From Bacteroidales bacterium (GTDB taxonomy: Bacteria > Bacteroidota > Bacteroidia > Bacteroidales > UBA932): 64,000 nucleotides of DNA. Shown piece after piece: positions 34,094 through 44,076 of the stretch (position 1 is the first letter of the stretch; each line of letters starts with the position of its first letter). The stretch is taken from the NCBI GenBank assembly GCA_017651465.1, contig JAGCCX010000022.1, positions 20,127-84,126 on the forward strand, in the 5' to 3' direction. The notes under the pieces are model-generated. The model was not told where the DNA came from and did not search any database. It saw only the letters and a program-made list of their open reading frames with translations. Position numbers and translations under genes: made by a program.

Positions 34094-35602
34094 CTACAGG
34101 TTGGCTATCACACTGTCGAAGCTCGAATCGGGGTGCAGCGAATGCTTCTGGAGGTTGCTGTGATACGAGTACACCGTGGTGACGGACATATTGAGTACCT
34201 TGGCGATTTTCTGCCTCTTGGCAATGCCCATACGGATAAGGGCCAGGATGCGGAGCTCCGTTGACAGCACCCCCTTTTCAGGCATCTCCAGGCGGTATTC
34301 GGGCTGCATATGGCTGTTGACATTGTCCACGAAGTCGGGGAAGATTCCCAGGAAAGCCGAATCGAAGTGGGCCAGGAGGCCGTCGAACTCACCCGCGGCG
34401 AACGAGGGCTGGCGGAGCATTGCCGACACCGCCGGGGCGCCGTCCTGCCGGAGAGTGTGCCGCAGCGACGAGCGGTATTCGTCAACCTTGTTGAGGTAAT
34501 CCACGCACTTCTCCATATACATAGCCAGGAAGTTGTCCTTGATGCGCGAAACCTCGCTCAACTGCCGGCGCGACTGGTCAAGCCGCGAGGAATAGCGGGC
34601 AAGCAGGAAGATCGACACGATGGCCACGAAGAGCAGCAGCGCGATGGAAACGCTGGTAACGTAGTACGCCCTCTTCTTCTGGCCCTGCTGCTCCAGAAGC
34701 ACGTTCATAATCTCGAGCTCGGAGCGAATGACATCCTCGTAGCGGGACTCGTAGTGCGATGAGTAGGCGTCCTTGAGGGTTATGCGCATATAGCGGTCGG
34801 CGCGCTCGATATCGCCCGAGCGGAAAAGGATGCGGGCGAGCTCGTACAAGGCATTGTACGCTTTGACTCCCAGCCTCATATCGCACTCGGCCGAGCGGGC
34901 GAAATAGCTCACCGCGCTGTCGGTATCGTCTTCGTACAGGTATTCCCTGGCGAGGAAGTAGTACTGCTTGGCGGTGTCGTTGGGGCTTTTGAGCCGGCAG
35001 TTCAGCAGCCTCTCAAGGGAGCCCTCCGAATTGCCCTCCTCGCGCAAGATAGTGTTGAGGTAGTAGGCACATTCGACGCTCGTGCTGTCGCTCTCCCACC
35101 ATTTTTCGATCACATCCTTGCGGGCCTGGGCGTATTCCGGATGGTCGATGAAGAGCTTGCTGTAAATGTGGTAGGCCGCAAAACAATAGATGCCGAGGGC
35201 CTCAGGCTGCATTGCCACGGTGTCGATGCGAGAAAGGACATTCAGGGCCGTGCGCAGCGAGTCCATCCTGTAGAGTATGTTTGCGTAGCAGCACTGGCTT
35301 ATCTTTTTCTGGCGCTCGTCGGTGCCAAGGAGCAGCATATCGCTCACCGTGCCGTAGCACGATTCGATGTCGCGGTAGAACTGCATCTTCTCCAGTTTGA
35401 AAGAGGCTTCCCACCTCTCGGAGTCGCTGTCGGCCTTTAAATACAGCATCTCCAGGGAGTCCTGCCTGGCGTTCTGGGTAAGGTCGTAATAGTCCTTAAG
35501 CTCGATGGAGCGGTCGAGCGCGTGGAAATAATTCCTGCCCGGGGAGGAGCAGCCCAGGAGAGCGAAAAAGCAGGCCAATAGGGCAAAACAAGAATTTCTC
35601 AT
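34094..35602 (-). CDS. DUF6377-type membrane regulator (periplasmic TPR, cytoplasmic HTH)
   Basis: 502 residues. Signal/lipobox-like start (LLACFFALLGCSS). Residues about 25-300 are helical repeats of TPR type (YYFLAREYLYEDDTDSAVSYFARSA). One membrane helix lies at about 313-337 (SIALLLFVAIVSIFLLARY), then a short coiled coil. The C-terminus ends in a LuxR-like helix-turn-helix (VLSTELRILALIRMGIAKRQ, then IAKVLNMSVTTVYSYHSNLQ, about 445-490). This build suits sensing on the periplasmic side with DNA binding inside. It is divergent from the second SusCD operon, so it is the likely local regulator of that locus (inference). Confidence 0.8.
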   Translation of the reverse strand: MRNSCFALLACFFALLGCSSPGRNYFHALDRSIELKDYYDLTQNARQDSLEMLYLKADSDSERWEASFKLEKMQFYRDIESCYGTVSDMLLLGTDERQKKISQCCYANILYRMDSLRTALNVLSRIDTVAMQPEALGIYCFAAYHIYSKLFIDHPEYAQARKDVIEKWWESDSTSVECAYYLNTILREEGNSEGSLERLLNCRLKSPNDTAKQYYFLAREYLYEDDTDSAVSYFARSAECDMRLGVKAYNALYELARILFRSGDIERADRYMRITLKDAYSSHYESRYEDVIRSELEIMNVLLEQQGQKKRAYYVTSVSIALLLFVAIVSIFLLARYSSRLDQSRRQLSEVSRIKDNFLAMYMEKCVDYLNKVDEYRSSLRHTLRQDGAPAVSAMLRQPSFAAGEFDGLLAHFDSAFLGIFPDFVDNVNSHMQPEYRLEMPEKGVLSTELRILALIRMGIAKRQKIAKVLNMSVTTVYSYHSNLQKHSLHPDSSFDSVIANL

Positions 35603-35606
35603 ACCG

Positions 35607-35638
35607 CAAATATAGTAAAATAGTCTTGTTTTTACAAT
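35607..35638 (-). promoter_or_regulatory. Promoter of the DUF6377-type regulator gene
   Basis: Minus strand: ATTG (35638-35635), 20 bases, TATATTTG (35614-35607). The ATG at 35602 follows after only 4 bases, so the message would be leaderless. Confidence 0.55.
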
Positions 35639-35734
35639 CTGCTAAAAATAGTTAAATGCTTATATATCAAAGTTAACAAGGTTTTCAAACTCTTGTTTAT
35701 TTTGAAGCTCCGTCGGGGCGGCTTTTTTTTCTTG

Positions 35735-35742
35735 TAGTTTTG
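35735..35742 (+). promoter_or_regulatory. Possible -7 box for the second SusCD operon
   Basis: TAGTTTTG matches TAnnTTTG and lies 26 bases before the EEP start. No TTTG sits 19-20 bases upstream of it; a run of T is there instead. A weak box fits a regulated promoter, but the call is tentative. Confidence 0.35.
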
Positions 35743-35768
35743 TATCAAACACATTCATTAATAACGCG

Positions 35769-36635
35769 ATGAAGAGGCTCATTGTTGCTGTACTGTTGCT
35801 TTCTGCCGCTTGCTCCTGCGGCAGCCTCGCCCTCAGGACCGGATCGTACAACCTTTGGCGCTCCGACCTCGGCAAAGACGACTATGCCTGGAACCAGCGC
35901 AAACACAGGCTCGTGCTGTCCATCAAAGACATCGACTACGACCTGTTCGGTGCCGAAGAAGTGGACACCACAATGATAAGGGAGCTTCCGCTTCTCTTCA
36001 AAGAGGCCGGCCTCGATTATGAAATATTCATCTTCAGCCCCTACCGCGCCGACGGCGGAACGGGCAACAAGGCCCAGGCCATAATCTACAAGCCCTCCCG
36101 TCTCAAGATGCTGGGCGACCATCATTTCTGGTTCTCCGAAACCCCCGATACCATAAGCGGCGGCTGGGACGAAATGAAATTCCGTCGCGGAGGCTGCTGC
36201 GCGCAGTTCAAGGACCTCAAAAGCGGCAGGTCCTTTTTCTTTATGCTCTCCCATATGCCTCTCGGCCCCGAGGCCAACGAGCACGCTGCCCATATATTGC
36301 TTCAAAGGGCGGAAATGTATAACCCCGAGCAGCTTCCGGCCATATTCGTGGGAGACCTCAACACCAGGCCCGACAGCCCCAGCTCGCAGATACTCAGGTC
36401 TTACTGGACCGACGTTTACCAGTTCCTGCCGGCCGGCAAGCGCCAGGGCCCCCAGGGAACATTCAATTCCCATAACGTCGAAAAGGATATGGAAAGCGCC
36501 CAGCGCATCGACTATATCTACTTCCGCGGCAGCAAGATAGCGCCCCGGAACTACTGCTGCTTTGACAGGCTGTACGACGGCCTGTACCCTTCTGATCACT
36601 GCGCGATTTACTCCGACATTATCATCTTGAAATAA
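35769..36635 (+). CDS. Secreted/lipoprotein EEP-family phosphoesterase
   Basis: 288 residues. Signal with lipobox (LLSAACSC, about residue 16-17). A whole EEP domain follows: RTGSYNLWRSD (Asn), GAEEVDTTM (metal Glu), SHMPLGPEANEH (His), VGDLNTRPDSP (Asp/Asn, about residue 197), GTFNSHN, RIDYIYFRG and SDHCAIYSD (catalytic Asp-His, about 277). All catalytic positions are present. It is the first gene of the second SusCD operon, 12 bases before SusC, and resembles the EEP half of the gene at 42895-44076 (shared RGGCC, GDxNxRP, LYDG). Phosphodiester or phosphomonoester cleavage at the surface or in the periplasm; substrate unknown. Confidence 0.9.
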   Translation: MKRLIVAVLLLSAACSCGSLALRTGSYNLWRSDLGKDDYAWNQRKHRLVLSIKDIDYDLFGAEEVDTTMIRELPLLFKEAGLDYEIFIFSPYRADGGTGNKAQAIIYKPSRLKMLGDHHFWFSETPDTISGGWDEMKFRRGGCCAQFKDLKSGRSFFFMLSHMPLGPEANEHAAHILLQRAEMYNPEQLPAIFVGDLNTRPDSPSSQILRSYWTDVYQFLPAGKRQGPQGTFNSHNVEKDMESAQRIDYIYFRGSKIAPRNYCCFDRLYDGLYPSDHCAIYSDIIILK

Positions 36636-36647
36636 CACCAAGCTCTT

Positions 36648-39600
36648 ATGAAACAACTACTTAAGCGAGCCGTACCACTGCTCTCCGCCCTACTTCTCCT
36701 GGGCGCTGCCGCCTGGGGCCAGACGCACCAGGTATCCGGCAAGGTTACAGACGCTTCCACCGGCGAACCGGTTCCGGGCGCCGCCGTACTTGTAAAGGGC
36801 GGTACCGGAGGAACGGTAACAGACGTTTCCGGAATCTACTCACTGGCCGTAGCACCCGACGCCACGCTTGTTTGCTCCTGCATCGGTTTTTCCGATGTGG
36901 AGATGCCGGTCGGTGGCCGCGCGGTTATCGACTTCTCCCTCAAAGTAGATGCTGAAATGCTTGAAGAGACCGTGGTGGTAGGCTATGGTACCCTCAAGAA
37001 GTCCCAGCTCGTGGGCAGCGTGGAGAACGTATCGGGCGAGGTGCTCGAAGACCGCTCCAACTCCAACATTACCCGTTCCCTCCAGGGCGAGGTTGCCGGC
37101 CTTAACATTATCCAGTCCGACGGCAAGCCCACGCACGGGGGCGCGGTGTACATCCGCGGAGGCGCAACATCTTATGTGTCAAGAGGTTCCGCTGGCGGAT
37201 CCAAAACCGCCTACTCGATAGGCCAGGGCGGCGGCGCCCTGGTGCTCATCGACGGGGTGGAAGGCGAAATGGCCTCCGTCAACCCCAACGACGTAGAGAG
37301 CATCTCGGTGCTCAAGGATGCATCTTCCTCCGTCATTTACGGCGCACGCGCGGCCTACGGCGTGATTCTCATCACCACCAAGAACGCCAAGGAAGACAAA
37401 ATCTCCGTCAACTACAGCGGCTCGGTATCGGTCAACACCCGCACCGTACGCTGGGAAGACAGGGTGGTTACCGACGGCCTCACCTTCGTGGAGAACTTCT
37501 ACGAGCACTGGCTCGGGCACGACGCCACGCCCCAGGCCGAGGGCAAGCTCCCCACCAAGATGAACATTTACCAGATCCCTTCCGATTACCTGGAGCGTTA
37601 CCGCCAGCACGTGGCCAATGGCGACACGAACAGCTCCGAACTCTGGGACGGACGCTGGCTGTACTACTCCGACACCAACTATATCGGACTGTTCTACAAG
37701 CCCGTCAATACCACCACCACCCACAACATCAGCGTAAACGGTACTTCGGGCAAGGTTAGCTACGGCGTGTCAGGGCGCTACTACACCCAGGATGCCATCT
37801 ACAAACTGGGCAACGAAAGCTACGGCGCATACAACCTGCGCGCTAAGTTAAAGCTGCAGATAAATAATTGGCTGTCAATCGACAACAACACTTCGATGTA
37901 CAAGATGGACTACACCCAGCCCATCTTCTCCAAGAATGACGGCAATGTGGGCAGCCAGCTGAGGCAGATTGCAATGATGGGTATCCCCTGTATTCCCGTA
38001 TTCAACGAGGACGGCACCTACACCGTGGCCGCGGCGGCCGGCGGATATGCCGCCTTCAACGACGGCAACTCTTCGCAGGAAGACCATCGTCTTACCGTCA
38101 CCACCGCCTCGGGAATCACAATCGAACCCTTCAAGGACGTGTTCAACGTACGCGGCGAGTTCGCCTTCAAGTCCACCCGCCGGGGGCTCGACCGCTACGT
38201 GGCGCCCGTGGCCTACAGCGTGTCTCCCGGAGCAATGACCGACTACGTCAAGCAGGTCGATTCCTACTACCGTTACTACGACTACAACACCGAGCACATA
38301 ACCGCCAACATAATCGGCACATTCACCCCTAAACTCGGTGAGAATCACAATCTTAACCTGGTGGCCGGATGGAACCTCGAAGACAATGTGTACCATCGCC
38401 GCGGGGTGTTCCGCACCGGCATCCTGTACCCCGACAACGCCAATTTCGAGCTTATGGACGGCCAGGAGGTGGAACTCGTGCAGGACGGCAGCTCTTACGG
38501 AATTGTGGGCTTCTTCGGGCGCGCGAACTACTCTCTTCTGAGGAGATACATCTTCGAGGTGTCCGCCCGCTACGACGGCAGCTCAAAGTTCCCTACGTCC
38601 CAGCGCTGGGGCTTCTTCCCCTCGGCTTCGATTGGTTGGAGAATCTCTGAGGAACCCTGGATGAAGAGCACCCGCGGCTGGCTCGACAACCTCAAGCTCC
38701 GTGCTAACGCAGGCTCCCTGGGCAACGGTACCGTGGCCGCCTATGCCTTCCTCACCACCCTTGGAATCAACAAGACCGGAGCAGTGTTCGACGGCTCGTT
38801 CCAGAACAAGGTGAGCGACCCTTCGGTAATTCCCGACAATCTCACCTGGGAGAAGGTAACTACCTATGACGCAGGACTTGACGCCGACTTCCTCCGCAGC
38901 CGTCTCTCCTTCTCGGGCGACTACTACATCCGCAACACCACCGACCTTTACATCGCAGGTCCCGAGATTCCCGCCACCTTCGGTGACAGCACGCCCAAGG
39001 GCAACTACGGCGCTCTGCAGACCCGCGGCTGGGAGCTCACCCTGTCTTGGAGAGACCAGGTCAAACTCGGCGGCAAAGACTTCTCTTACAGCGTAAAGGG
39101 AAGCCTGTGGGACAGCAGGACCTGGGTAACCAAGTACTACAACAAGTCCGGCGGTATGTTCAACTACTACGAGGGCAAGGAACTCGGAGAGATTTGGGGA
39201 TTCCGCACCGACGGCCTGTTCCTTACCAATGAGGAAGCCGCCGCGTGGTACAAAGACGAATTCCACAACTTCGTCCCCGTGTCCGGACCTTACGCCGGCG
39301 ATATCAAGTTCGTCGATCTCAAGCCCGACAAAGTAATCAACACGGGCTCCTGGACCCTCAAGGACCACGGCGACCTCGACCGCATAGGCAACGAGGCTCC
39401 CCGCTACCAGTTCGGCCTCAACCTCGACTTCCGCTGGAACGGAATAGGCCTGAGCGCCTTCTTCCAGGGAGTAGGAAAGAGGGACTGGTACCCCTCGCAG
39501 GGCACCGACTTCTTCTGGGGCTCCTGGGGCAGGGCATATGCCTATATGCTTAAGGACCAGCAGTTCAACCACGTAATCCTGGACAAGTCCGACACCAATT

Positions 39601-39983
39601 GGAAGGTCGCCAACGCTGCCGACAAGCCCTTCTGGCCCCGCCAGACCTACGGCACCGCCGACAGCGCCACCGGCGCCCTCACCTTCCCCAGCGACTACTT
39701 CCTGATGAACGCCGCATACGTGCGCCTCAAGACCCTCACCCTCGACTACAGTTTCCCCAAGGCCCTGATTTCCAAGGCCGGGATACAGCAGCTGCGGGTG
39801 TACGTCACCGGCGAGAACCTCTTCACCTGGTCGCCTATGTTCAAATACACCACGATGTTCGACCCCGAGGTGATAGGCAACGGCGACTCCGATTTCCACT
39901 CCGGAACTTCCACCACTATGGGCGACGGCTACAGCTACCCGCTGCTCCGCTCCGTTACCTTCGGAATCAGTCTAACCCTCTAA
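36648..39983 (+). CDS. SusC/RagA-family TonB-dependent outer-membrane transporter
   Basis: 1111 residues. Signal peptide to about residue 26 (AAAWGQ). Carboxypeptidase-like domain (HQVSGKVTDASTGEPVPGAAV). Plug with EETVVVGYGTLKKSQLVGSV, VLIDGVEG and SISVLKDASSSVIYGARAAYG (about residues 218-238). The barrel follows and ends SVTFGISLTL. It is distinct in sequence from the SusC at 1827-4919, including a longer plug insert rich in Gly/Ser (about 170-195), so it probably takes a different ligand. SusD follows after 12 bases. Confidence 0.97.
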   Translation: MKQLLKRAVPLLSALLLLGAAAWGQTHQVSGKVTDASTGEPVPGAAVLVKGGTGGTVTDVSGIYSLAVAPDATLVCSCIGFSDVEMPVGGRAVIDFSLKVDAEMLEETVVVGYGTLKKSQLVGSVENVSGEVLEDRSNSNITRSLQGEVAGLNIIQSDGKPTHGGAVYIRGGATSYVSRGSAGGSKTAYSIGQGGGALVLIDGVEGEMASVNPNDVESISVLKDASSSVIYGARAAYGVILITTKNAKEDKISVNYSGSVSVNTRTVRWEDRVVTDGLTFVENFYEHWLGHDATPQAEGKLPTKMNIYQIPSDYLERYRQHVANGDTNSSELWDGRWLYYSDTNYIGLFYKPVNTTTTHNISVNGTSGKVSYGVSGRYYTQDAIYKLGNESYGAYNLRAKLKLQINNWLSIDNNTSMYKMDYTQPIFSKNDGNVGSQLRQIAMMGIPCIPVFNEDGTYTVAAAAGGYAAFNDGNSSQEDHRLTVTTASGITIEPFKDVFNVRGEFAFKSTRRGLDRYVAPVAYSVSPGAMTDYVKQVDSYYRYYDYNTEHITANIIGTFTPKLGENHNLNLVAGWNLEDNVYHRRGVFRTGILYPDNANFELMDGQEVELVQDGSSYGIVGFFGRANYSLLRRYIFEVSARYDGSSKFPTSQRWGFFPSASIGWRISEEPWMKSTRGWLDNLKLRANAGSLGNGTVAAYAFLTTLGINKTGAVFDGSFQNKVSDPSVIPDNLTWEKVTTYDAGLDADFLRSRLSFSGDYYIRNTTDLYIAGPEIPATFGDSTPKGNYGALQTRGWELTLSWRDQVKLGGKDFSYSVKGSLWDSRTWVTKYYNKSGGMFNYYEGKELGEIWGFRTDGLFLTNEEAAAWYKDEFHNFVPVSGPYAGDIKFVDLKPDKVINTGSWTLKDHGDLDRIGNEAPRYQFGLNLDFRWNGIGLSAFFQGVGKRDWYPSQGTDFFWGSWGRAYAYMLKDQQFNHVILDKSDTNWKVANAADKPFWPRQTYGTADSATGALTFPSDYFLMNAAYVRLKTLTLDYSFPKALISKAGIQQLRVYVTGENLFTWSPMFKYTTMFDPEVIGNGDSDFHSGTSTTMGDGYSYPLLRSVTFGISLTL

Positions 39984-39995
39984 TCCAGAAGCGAA

Positions 39996-41843
39996 ATGAA
40001 AACTATATCTAAATCGGTTTTATGCTGCCTTGCAGCGATTGCCGCCCTCTGCTCCTGCGAGAAGTTCTTTGACCGCCAGCCCGAAGACAAGTTCGACGCC
40101 GACCGTTTCTTCGCGAGCAAGACGGACCTTCAGTACTACACCAACGGACTGATTGACGTGGCTCTCCCGTCCTTCGACGCCGTGGCGCTGGGAGACGATA
40201 TGTACACCGACTTCTGCGGCACCAAGGACTCCGAGTCTTTCCTCTGGCCTGAACGCTATACCGCGGCTACCGCTTCGGGATGGGCGTACTCCAACTGGGG
40301 ATTCCTGCGCCAGGTGGCCTATATGCTCGACAATATGGGCAACGCCCGCGAGAACGTAAGTGTCGAGTACTACAACCACTACGAGGGCGTGGCCCGCTTC
40401 TTCAGGGCCCTTTCTACCTTCAACAAGGTCAAGAAGTTCGGCGACGTGTACTGGATAGACCACGTGGTGAGCCCCGCCGACTCGGCGATACTCTACGGCC
40501 CCCGCCAGGACAGGGAGTACGTGATGCATATGGTCAAGGAAGACCTGGTGTTCGCGTGCGAGAACTGCCTCGAATCCGGCGAGGGGATAAGGACTCCCGG
40601 CTGCGTTTACGTCAATAAATACACCGCCGAGGCCCTTGCCTCCAGGGTGTTCCTGTTCGAGGGCACCTACCGTAAATACCACAGCGTGAACCCCTCCACC
40701 GGCAAGCCCTGGAATGGGCAGTACGAGTCGGCCGAAGACCTGTTGAGGCTCGCCCTCAAGTACTCCGGCAACCTGGTCAACGATTCGCCGTTCACCCTCC
40801 ACGGCAACTACCGCGAGCTCTTTACCAGCACCACTCTCCCCTCCGACGAGGTGATTTGGGGCAGGACCTGCAACGAAGAGCTGGGCGTGGCGCACAAAGT
40901 AACCTACAAGTACTGCTCCACCACCTCTTCCAAGCTCTACGGCCCCACCAAAGACTATGTGATGATGTTCCTGGGCAGCGACGGCAAGCCCCTTCCTTCC
41001 GGCGAGATTTCCGTCACCAAGGAATTCTCCGCCCGCGACAAGCGCCTCACAGCCTGCGTGCTGGGTCCCGGCCAGAAGATGAAGAACGCCAAGGGCGAGA
41101 CCGTCGATTTTGCTCCCGATTTTACCTGGACCACAACAGGTTACATATGGATCAAGTGGGTTATTCCCGAGTACTCTCCGATGAACGAGGGCGGCACCGA
41201 CAAGTCGCTCAACTCGGTGCCGGTGTTCAGGCTCGGCGAGGCTATGCTCAACTATGCCGAGGCGGCAGAGGAGCTTGGAATGCTCACTCAGGACATCTGG
41301 GACAAGACCATAGGAGAGCTCCGCAAGGTTCACGGCGGCATTTCATCCGCCCCGTTCCCCTCGAGCGCAAGCTACCAGAAGGACCAGTGGCTCAGGGACT
41401 ACTACACCGTGGATGTGAAGCACCCCGTGGCCCTGTCCGACGCCGCCCTTGAAATCCGCCGCGAGAGAGCCACCGAGCTGATGTTCGAAGAGGGACACCG
41501 CTACGACGACCTGATGCGCTGGAATATGGGCGACATACTCGAGAGGCGCTACAACCACCAGGGCTGGAGAGGCATCTACATCTCCCCCGAAGAGGCCAAG
41601 AGCGGCTTTGACTTCAACGGCAAGCACTTCTCGGTGTCTACGTCCAAGACCTCCAACGAGACCAACTACAAGATTACCACTGCGGCCGACAAGAACTTCA
41701 CCCTGTCGGGCGGCAGCTACGGCTATCTCATTTACAATTACAAACTTCAGTGGGACGAGAAGATGTACCTCTACCCCATACCCGTAACCGCAGCCAACGT
41801 GAACCCCCAGCTCGGGCAGAACGAGGGCTGGCAATGGATATAG
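39996..41843 (+). CDS. SusD/RagB-family nutrient-binding outer-membrane lipoprotein
   Basis: 615 residues, longer than the SusD at 4926. Lipoprotein signal (LAAIAALCSC, about residue 16). SusD features: FDRQPEDKFDADRFFASKTDLQYYTNGL at the N-terminus, ARFFRALSTFNKVKKFGDVYWID (TPR region), KYTAEALASRVFLFEGTYRKYH and the C-terminal RLGEAMLNYAEAAEELG / EIRRERATELMFEEGHRYDDLMRW / YLYPIPVT. It pairs with the SusC before it. The next gene begins 4 bases after its stop. Confidence 0.95.
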   Translation: MKTISKSVLCCLAAIAALCSCEKFFDRQPEDKFDADRFFASKTDLQYYTNGLIDVALPSFDAVALGDDMYTDFCGTKDSESFLWPERYTAATASGWAYSNWGFLRQVAYMLDNMGNARENVSVEYYNHYEGVARFFRALSTFNKVKKFGDVYWIDHVVSPADSAILYGPRQDREYVMHMVKEDLVFACENCLESGEGIRTPGCVYVNKYTAEALASRVFLFEGTYRKYHSVNPSTGKPWNGQYESAEDLLRLALKYSGNLVNDSPFTLHGNYRELFTSTTLPSDEVIWGRTCNEELGVAHKVTYKYCSTTSSKLYGPTKDYVMMFLGSDGKPLPSGEISVTKEFSARDKRLTACVLGPGQKMKNAKGETVDFAPDFTWTTTGYIWIKWVIPEYSPMNEGGTDKSLNSVPVFRLGEAMLNYAEAAEELGMLTQDIWDKTIGELRKVHGGISSAPFPSSASYQKDQWLRDYYTVDVKHPVALSDAALEIRRERATELMFEEGHRYDDLMRWNMGDILERRYNHQGWRGIYISPEEAKSGFDFNGKHFSVSTSKTSNETNYKITTAADKNFTLSGGSYGYLIYNYKLQWDEKMYLYPIPVTAANVNPQLGQNEGWQWI

Positions 41844-41847
41844 AAGA

Positions 41848-42882
41848 ATGAAACACTTGAAACTCTTAGCCGCGGCACTGGCGGCGGCAGCCACGCTGGC
41901 TGCTTGTGAAAAAGAAGCTCAGAAGCCGGAGGAGGATCCCGTGATCAGCGTATCCCCCGAGAACATCTCCGCCTCCTGGGAAGACCAGATATTCGACGTA
42001 AAGGTCCGGGCCAACTGCACCTGGACCATCTCCAAGACCGATTCTGAAGGAGAATCCATAGACTGGGTCAAGTGCGACCTTGCCGGAGGCACCGGCGACA
42101 AGGACTTCCACGTCCGCGTGTACGAGAACACCACCGACGCTGAGCGCAAGGCCACCGTCACCATCTTCTGCGACGACGTCAAGGCCTTCATCGACGTGAC
42201 CCAGGGCTTCAATCCCAACCCCGGTCCAGGTCCGGAACCTCCGGGACCCGGTCCCGGCCCCGGCCCCGAGCCGCCTGAGCCCGAACCCACCGGCCTGGAA
42301 CTCTTCTTCGACTTTACCGTAGATGGGCTGGGATGGCCCACCACCAAGGATTTCGACTGGTCGCAGCTTAAGAACTGCGACTCGGGCTGCGCCACCGACA
42401 ACGGAGGCACCGCCACCGACAACCCTCACCGCCGCGCCCAGGTTACCTATACCCTCGAGGGGAACGACTACGACTTCACCTTTGCCGATCCCGACGACGC
42501 CAAGGCGCACAATATTTACCTGAGTACCGGAAAGGGCGTTTATTGCGGCACCCTGCGCTACTTCGGCCTGCCGGCTATCGAAGGGATGAAACTCGTAAAG
42601 GTGGAGATGGTCCAGAACGCCAGCACCAAGGACCCTGCCAGCTTCACACGCAACGTGGGCGTATCCAAGCAGGTCTATGCGGCCGACTTTGCAGTTGCCG
42701 ACATAGAGTATGTCCCGGGCGGCGAGCCCCAGAACCAGGTCACCAACGGCGAGACCTACGTGTACGAGCTTACCGCAACGGAGCCCGGCACCATATATTG
42801 GCTGACGGCCTCGACCAACGCCAGCATAATAATGAGCCTGCGCCTCTTCTATGAGGCTCCCGACTCAAACGATTCACTTTAA
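41848..42882 (+). CDS. BACON-domain lipoprotein with proline-rich linker
   Basis: 344 residues. Lipobox at AATLAAC (about residue 20). BACON domain at about 30-122 (VISVSPENISASWEDQIFDV, ending FIDVTQGF). Then a Pro/Gly/Glu linker of about 30 residues (42214-42292), and a C-terminal sandwich of about 190 residues. That last domain is shared with the end of the fimbrillin-like protein at 46370-47749: both have a FDF...GWPTT start and R-Y-x-G-L-P-A-I-x-G-x-K-L-V-K in the middle. It is probably a binding module displayed at the cell surface. It lies directly after SusD in the operon. Confidence 0.8.
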   Translation: MKHLKLLAAALAAAATLAACEKEAQKPEEDPVISVSPENISASWEDQIFDVKVRANCTWTISKTDSEGESIDWVKCDLAGGTGDKDFHVRVYENTTDAERKATVTIFCDDVKAFIDVTQGFNPNPGPGPEPPGPGPGPGPEPPEPEPTGLELFFDFTVDGLGWPTTKDFDWSQLKNCDSGCATDNGGTATDNPHRRAQVTYTLEGNDYDFTFADPDDAKAHNIYLSTGKGVYCGTLRYFGLPAIEGMKLVKVEMVQNASTKDPASFTRNVGVSKQVYAADFAVADIEYVPGGEPQNQVTNGETYVYELTATEPGTIYWLTASTNASIIMSLRLFYEAPDSNDSL

Positions 42883-42894
42883 TTCGGCTGCACA

Positions 42895-44076
42895 ATGCGC
42901 AGTATTTTAATCATAATGGCCTCCTTCGCGGCAGGAGCCCTGATACTGGACTCCTGCCACAAGGATGTGCCCGTACAAGAGGCCGTTTCGGTAATTCCCG
43001 GCACTGTGGATGCCGCCAAGGATATGGCGAGCTACAAGCTGGAAGTGACCGCCAACTGCACCTGGAGCGTTACCACCGAGGGTGACGACGGGCAGGCGGT
43101 TTACTGGATTACCCCCGACCGCAGCTCGGGCCACGACAGTGCCATAGTGACTATCCGCGTGAACGAAAATAAATACAACGACTCCCGCAGCGCCTCGGTG
43201 GTGTTTACCACTCCCGGCGGCCAGAGGGCCGTCGCCATTGTTACCCAGAAGGGCGATGCCGGCGGCTCGGACGCCCCGGGCGAGGCCACCCTGTGCCTTG
43301 GTACCTACAATCTCAGGATGAGCAACCTCGACACCGACGATGTCAACAAATGGAGCGTCCGCAAGGAGCGCCTCAAGCAGTCCATAAACGACTGCGGCTT
43401 CGACGTGTTCGGCATACAGGAAGTCAGCACCGAGATGCAGACGTGGCTGGAGAGCGAATTCAAGGGCAGCTATACTTTCCGCTTTTTCAGCCCTTATTCG
43501 CAGAACGGCAACGGCAACAAGGCCAATGGCATAGGCTACAGGACCTCGGCGTTCGCCCTGTCCGACTGGCACTTCTTCTGGGCGACCGGCACTCCCGACA
43601 CTATGAGCACCAACGACACCGGCAGCTCCGGCTCGTTCAACAGGGGAGGCTGCTGCTGCATCCTGACCCACAAGCAGAGCGGCGCCAGGTTCTTCTTTAT
43701 GAACACCCACGCCTGCCTGAACAACGAGCCAAATGCCGCCCTGGCGCCGGTGTACATCGAGCAGGAGAAGCGTTTCAATCCGGGAGGTCTCCCGTCTTTC
43801 TTCGTGGGGGATATGAACGCCCGTCCCGAATACCAGGCCTCGGAGACCTACCGCAGCTACTGGAAAGACAGCTACCAGACAGCACTCCGGAAGAGCGGCG
43901 CCAGTGCCTCGTACAACGGATTCACTACCGTATCCGGCAAGTACCGCATCGACTATATATATCACAGGGGCAACGGAATCACAATCAACGACTTTTGCAT
44001 AAGCAACAAGCTCTACGACGGCAAATACGCCTCTGACCACTTCCCCGTAATAGTTAATTGCAAATTATCCAAATGA
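42895..44076 (+). CDS. BACON-EEP fusion lipoprotein
   Basis: 393 residues. Lipobox at LILDSC (about residue 20). BACON domain at about 30-120 (YKLEVTANCTWSVTTEGDD; AIVTQKG). EEP domain from about 132: CLGTYNLRMSN, FGIQEVSTEM, FFFMNTHACLNN (His), VGDMNARPEYQ (about 304), YRIDYIYHRG and YASDHFPVIV (about 378). Catalytic residues are all present. It is the second EEP enzyme of this operon; the BACON module would hold it on a glycan or other surface polymer. The stop TGA overlaps the ATG of the next gene (ATGA). Confidence 0.9.
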   Translation: MRSILIIMASFAAGALILDSCHKDVPVQEAVSVIPGTVDAAKDMASYKLEVTANCTWSVTTEGDDGQAVYWITPDRSSGHDSAIVTIRVNENKYNDSRSASVVFTTPGGQRAVAIVTQKGDAGGSDAPGEATLCLGTYNLRMSNLDTDDVNKWSVRKERLKQSINDCGFDVFGIQEVSTEMQTWLESEFKGSYTFRFFSPYSQNGNGNKANGIGYRTSAFALSDWHFFWATGTPDTMSTNDTGSSGSFNRGGCCCILTHKQSGARFFFMNTHACLNNEPNAALAPVYIEQEKRFNPGGLPSFFVGDMNARPEYQASETYRSYWKDSYQTALRKSGASASYNGFTTVSGKYRIDYIYHRGNGITINDFCISNKLYDGKYASDHFPVIVNCKLSK